Below, one piece after another: positions 59,280 through 64,000 of a stretch of DNA of 64,000 nucleotides. Under the pieces are notes generated by a model. That model was not told the DNA's origin and did not search any database. It saw only the letters and a program-made list of their open reading frames with translations. A program made the position numbers and the translations under genes. Numbering within the stretch: the first letter of the stretch is position 1; every line of letters begins with the position of its first letter. Source of the DNA: Mauremys mutica (Eukaryota; Chordata; Testudines; Geoemydidae); contig NC_059080.1 in assembly GCF_020497125.1 (NCBI RefSeq), positions 51,339,563 through 51,403,562 of the forward strand. Direction: 5' to 3'.

Positions 59280-62200
59280 GAGGGGCTTCAGTGCTGCCCT
59301 CAGGGATTGTCAGGGGATCTGAGCATTGTCAAGTAGATACCACTTTGCCCATCCCAGCTCTGCCCATGCTTGGCATCAGGAGGTCTAAGGTCATTGGCCT
59401 GCAACTGACTGAGATGGCAAATGCCATCACAGGACCCTCCCTCCCACACTACCCCGTATGAAATTGTTGTAAATTAATGTGGCAGCTGGGCATGCGGTGC
59501 ATAAATAACCCCAACAATGCAGGAGTGTTAACTGACCTCATGGTAGGCACGAGTCTGTAGTGTCCTGGGAGATCATCTAGTGGGGAAATGTATTCAGGGC
59601 CCAGTCAGCTAAATCTGACGTGGAGTTCAATTCAATCGTGTTTGTATCCTTGTTTGTTCCCTTTCCTCTAACAATTGTGAGACCAGCTTTTGTTCACCCC
59701 AGTGTTTTGGGGAGGAGCTTTTGTTTGTGCAAATGTGTGAGCTAATGCATTTGCACATGAACGAGTGTTTTGGGGTCAGAAACACGTAACTGATGATTCT
59801 AGATATGTATGCAGTCCTTGGTGGCAATGTGACAAGGGGAAATTGAGCAGAAAGCCTGCTAAACATCCAATAAATTTGGCTCATATCTTTCTCCCTCCCT
59901 CACTAAGGCAGAGAACCATCAGTTTTTAATCTGGGGTTTACCTAGGTAGTTGAGTGGAATGCTCCAAACTCCTTTGGAATCTTTAGGTGCATGGTGAATG
60001 CAAGACTGCCTTTCCCTTCTCTAGGTGTGTACTTAGGCTGACCTGAAATCAGCGGTGGTGTGTTTCTAGCAGAGCTCTGTCCTGGGTATGCGTTGTTCCA
60101 GAGCATGGGAGGTGTTCAATGGAGTCTTTTCCAAAGTGGACAGAAACTTGAGAACAAGAATTCAGTGACAAAAATTCCAGCTACAAAATAGAACGTTGGC
60201 TATTTTTTCTTTTCATTTTAAAACTGTATAGGGGCTTTAAAAATAGCATTTATTTTTATTCTGTTTTTAATACCTTTGTGAGAGCTTGAAACTAAAGTTA
60301 CTTGCACTCTCCATATTAACCAGTTTCCATTTGGCAAACCAGTTTCATTCCTGGGTGCTTCTGGGATTAGCACCCAAGCCCAGAGAGTTTCTGGAAAGAT
60401 GCCTGTCAACTGCAATGGTCTTTTAATCAGTCAGCACGGATCTGCACCCCTCCCTTTGGGTTTTACTCCCTTGTTTGTCCATCAGCATCAGTGATGTCAG
60501 CACAATCGTGGGAACAGAGTCTTTCAGTCAAAATCCTGCTACAAATCCCATGGGACTGGCGGGATGTGTTTGACCAAAAAATAGCAGCTATCATTTGCTT
60601 TCTTAATTCTCTCCCATGGAGTAAGAATGAAGGATTTAGAATGGATAACAGTTTAGATCCAGACTGTTAAGGCAGGCCAGATTTAAGGCCTACCTACTTG
60701 ATGGTGTCCTTCAAATTGCTCCGTCTTGTTGTTGTTATAAAACACATTGCACATGTGACTGATGATCGTTTGTTAGTGCTCAGGCAGGGGCTGCACTAAA
60801 AGAAATTAAGCAGCAGATCGTTCTCTTGAAGAAGCCTGTGCAACAGCTGCCGCATGAACGGAAAATCTCCGAAGTGATGTTTGTGATTTCCCAGCTTCAA
60901 AGGGCTATGCAGGACTGCATTAGCTGGCTGGGCCTCTTTCATCTCTCTCATTATTTCCTGAGCAAAGCTGCAGGAACCAGAACAATCCTTGATTGGTTCT
61001 GATTTAAATGAAACTCTGGGAACAGCACTCTGATTCTTCCTGTTAATTGGAACTTTTCTCTTTTTTTTGGGTTCTGCCATCCAGGCTGTCAATTTGATAC
61101 CGCCCGCTGGAGTCCTCCGCGGGGCTGGTTTTAGAAATACAGAAATCATGCTTGTTTCTTTTGATGTCGTCTTTTTGAGGTTTTTATTAATATTTCCAAA
61201 ATTGTACTCTGTTTCTTCTGTAGATTTACTCATATTCTTCCCTCCCAAATTACACTTATTTATAGCAATTCATTTCAGGATGCTGAGAGGGGAGGATTTT
61301 CAAGTGTTGGCCATTGGGGAACCCTGACACCATCAAGCCTAGAAAATTCAGATGTTTACATTAAATCTCTTTGTTTTATGCTAAAGTCAGCCACGGCTGG
61401 CTTGAAGCTGAAGTCAACTCCCTGCTGTAGGCCAACAACATGCACCATCAGGAAATGCACCAAGCTCATCCAGATTCTGCATAGAAATTGTGTAACCTTG
61501 GCCTCCGAGAACTGTGGCTGTGTTTAATGAAGATGTTGAGGACTGTTCAACGTACTGTATGCAGGATTGCCAACTCTTGGGATTTCATTGTGAGAAATCA
61601 CTGGTGCTAGTTGTATAATGATGCTAAAAGCTCCAGCACTCGCATGATTTTTGGACCTCTCCAAGGGATAGCCCGCTCTGATTGGCTGCCTTCCCCACTT
61701 TTTCACTTTCCTGGAGAAGAACAGCCAATCAGAGCTGCTGAAGAAGGCCGGCAGAACGCCCCACCCCCACCCTAGTAGCAGTTTTTCAGTAGTGGAGGAA
61801 GGAGAATTCCATAGGAGGGGAAGGGGGAGCAGGGAGCAGAAAGAGCTCAGCAGTTCCTCTGCCCTCCCTTCTTGTGAGCAATGGGTCTGTCTGGGAAGGG
61901 AGAAGAAGCCCTGGATCTGCAGGAGGAGCAGAGAGGTGATGACTGACAAGGGACAGATGTGCGGAGATAAATGTGATGTGGGGGCTGGAGTGGTGCATAA
62001 TTAATTGTTGGGCTGGGGGGGTGGCAGATATAGGGTGGGGGTCACAGAGTTAATGAATTGGAATGTTGAGGGCTAGGGAGAAGGTGGAAGGCCCATGCCA
62101 TCAGGCAGCAGTCGGAGCCTCTGCAGAATTCCTGTTCTGCAAACACTGGGGAGAATGGGTAACACTGTAATAGTCAGACACACTCAGGGATGGGTGCGGA

Positions 62201-63894
62201 GGGGAGAGCAGAGGCAGGGAGAGTTCAACATTGAAACCTGGGTCAAAACCCATGACAAAATCTTTTAAAAAATACTCTTCTTCTTTCTGAGTCACTCTTA
62301 TGGCAGGAGGGCCAAGGCTGACATGAGTTTTGAACTTTTGCGTTGGAAGTACTGGGTATATAATGATGTGTTTACTTGCAGTAGTTTATTCAGCCACTAG
62401 ATGACTCTATGAGCTGAATAGAGGTCCAGCCAGAGTGTGGTCTTGGGTAAACAAGGAGGACAAAGCTGGGACTCAAGCTGTGTAGGGACTTGTGTGCATG
62501 TGTCTGTACTTGTAGCTGTTTTCCTTAATTAATTCTTCCTATTTTAAAAGAGCCGTGATTCTATATATCCTAAAAAGGTACAGAAAATATAACCAGGCTT
62601 GGTTCTCTCATAGTTTTTCATCTGGGCAAAAGTGCATTTTTTCAGCATGAAAAAACTGCTTTCCAGTCTATCAAAAGGGAGGCAGTTATCTTATATATTT
62701 TAGTACAAGTGGAAACAGTCTGAAAGTAAATATGATTCTGTACCTTTGGGCACAGTTTTTAAGATCTCCAGATCAAAGGGAAAGGGTGGAGGTGTTAAGA
62801 AGGCATAATTTTCATAGAAGATTTAACTGTGTTTTGAAAAGGGGAAGATTGGAAGATGTAGTGTTTACAGTAAAGATATATTCCAGGTCACACTCTACAT
62901 TTTTGTGTCTGTCTGTCCATGTTCTTGCATCTCACCCATCTTTGTGGTATCTTTGTGACATTTACTCAGGATGCTCACTTAAGAAACAGGGAGGTGTTCT
63001 GAATGACTCAGAATATTGAGTCCCTGGAAGCAGCTTCTTTATTGCCCTTAGTAGTAGAGTTGTGAAAAAAATACTGTGACTATACACGTGGATCACAGAT
63101 TTGATCCAGAGCAAAATGTTGTTCTCATTGATGTAGAACATCAATTGTTTTTCTTAGTGAAAAGAATTCAGATGCACCTTCTGGGGGAAACGCTTTTAAA
63201 AAAATCACTGGTTAGAAATTTGCCATTTTTGTAAACAAAAAAACTTCTTTTCATGGCAAAATGATATTCTTCTGCTTGTAAAAAATAACCTCCAGTTTTG
63301 GCAAAAGTTTGATCTGAAAAAATGAGAAATAATGTGATTTTCCATATATGTGTATATTTTTGTTTTAAATTGATGGCGAGGTCAGGGGGGAGTTTCTTTG
63401 CTCAGTTCTACTCAGTAGCTTCTAGGAATATGTATGTTTCACAGCTCTTCAGAACTCGAGGAAGAGATACTGCCCATGTAAAGTGCTATGGGGCTTCTCC
63501 CAAAATGCTTTAGTTTTGCTGTGTTTGCATGGTTGGCTAGCATCACTGTGAACCTAGAGTTATGTACGCCGTTTCATGCATAATCCTCATTTTAGTGTGG
63601 AGCAATGGATTAAATATACAAGCTCAATTTGTCCAGTTGGTTAAAGGAACATGGTCAGCATGAGAATAACATTTCCATTGCAAAACATTGTAACTCCTGT
63701 TACTACTCGCAAACCACTATGATGACTCTAACTAAAAGAGATTAGCGACACTAAGAACCACCAAGGTGTCGAATATTGGTTTCCCTTTATCTTTTCCATT
63801 TGTGCCTGTGATGATTAGTTCAGCACAACTATGAAACTGACTATCTTATATGTAATACTTCTCTGGTCCCCACAACATGGCATCTGTGCACCTC
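59280..63894. other. Intron 3 sequence; possible conserved block 60780-61080
   Basis: Nothing coding was recognised. The 150-codon antisense frame at 60796-61248 is treated as non-coding (see rejected). About 61560-61770 has inverted CCAAT motifs (ctctgattggctg, cagccaatcagag) and may be an old DNA element. Confidence 0.4.
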
Positions 63895-64000
63895 ACAGTC
63901 TTTAATGTGGCAAAGCTTGCAGTACCCCTGTGAGGCAGGGAAATGCTAGTGTCCTGTTTTACATGTGAGGAACTGGAGCCCAGAGACACCAAGGCCCAAA
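63895..64000 (-). repeat. MIR-like SINE fragment, antisense, runs off the window
   Basis: The sequences cccctgtgaggcagggaaat and ctgttttacatgtgaggaac, then tggagcccagagacaccaag, are the reversed MIR 3' part and core. Confidence 0.75.

Larger units (their letters stand above)
59178..64000 (+). other. EPHB1: EPHB1 intron 3, 5' part
   Basis: The intron starts with the gtaaga donor after exon 3 and runs off the window. Apart from a MIR fragment at the right edge and a possible old repeat near 61560-61770, it looks unique. The next exon is not in the window. Confidence 0.88.

Noticed and set aside
60796..61248. Antisense 150-codon frame containing PKKKRKV, identical to a classical nuclear localisation signal
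   Set aside because: The motif comes from a purine run (eight A followed by GAGAAAAG on the minus strand). No domain, splice context or homology was recognised, and it lies inside EPHB1 intron 3. A coding-conservation test could reopen it.
1..64000. CRISPR arrays, bacterial operons, rRNA or functional tRNA genes
   Set aside because: No regularly spaced repeats, operon-like gene runs or intact cloverleaf genes were seen. The only tRNA-like parts are decayed MIR heads.

Overview
This is vertebrate nuclear DNA, most likely from a turtle. The interspersed repeats point that way: several CR1 LINE copies ending in the ATTCTATGA-type 3' tail, GC-rich hAT non-autonomous elements, PIF/Harbinger elements with GGCC(T/G)TGTCTACACTA ends, and two solo LTRs of families I know from turtle genomes. 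There is no bacterial gene organisation, and almost every open frame is a chance frame or part of a repeat. The species call is an inference from repeat content.

The only host gene I can support is EPHB1 (ephrin type-B receptor 1) on the + strand. Two coding exons are present: exon 2 (40223-40287, 65 bp, mature N-terminus) and exon 3 (58496-59177, 682 bp, the rest of the ephrin-binding domain and the start of the cysteine-rich region). Both have canonical AG/GT borders and compatible phases. Bases 1-40222 are the 3' part of intron 1, 40288-58495 is all of intron 2 (18.2 kb), and 59178-64000 is the start of intron 3. Exon 1 (signal peptide) and the exons after exon 3 are outside the window.

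The introns hold a dense set of mobile elements. From left to right: a three-deep nest of hAT elements (960-2565); a solo LTR (7946-8761); CR1 and MIR fragments; a 5.3-kb PIF/Harbinger element with two convergent decayed genes and a nested hAT element (10417-15761); more hAT elements (15883, 17009, 20860, 31884, 45728, 52552); a second solo LTR with a SINE-like insertion inside it (33102-34526); a Harbinger-type MITE 248 bp past exon 2 (40536-40800); and a run of three antisense CR1 fragments (49336-52275). Most of these are bounded by target-site duplications readable in the sequence: 8 bp for hAT, 3 bp for Harbinger, 5 bp for LTRs and 11-14 bp for the SINE-like copies.

The most unusual structure is a pair of SINE-like insertions (20028-20172 and 34039-34234) in which a sense segment is followed by an inverted copy of itself, all inside one long target-site duplication. 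The two copies have different fold points, which suggests the fold-back form arose more than once. Several repeat-free stretches of intron could be conserved regulatory DNA, but that cannot be decided from one sequence.
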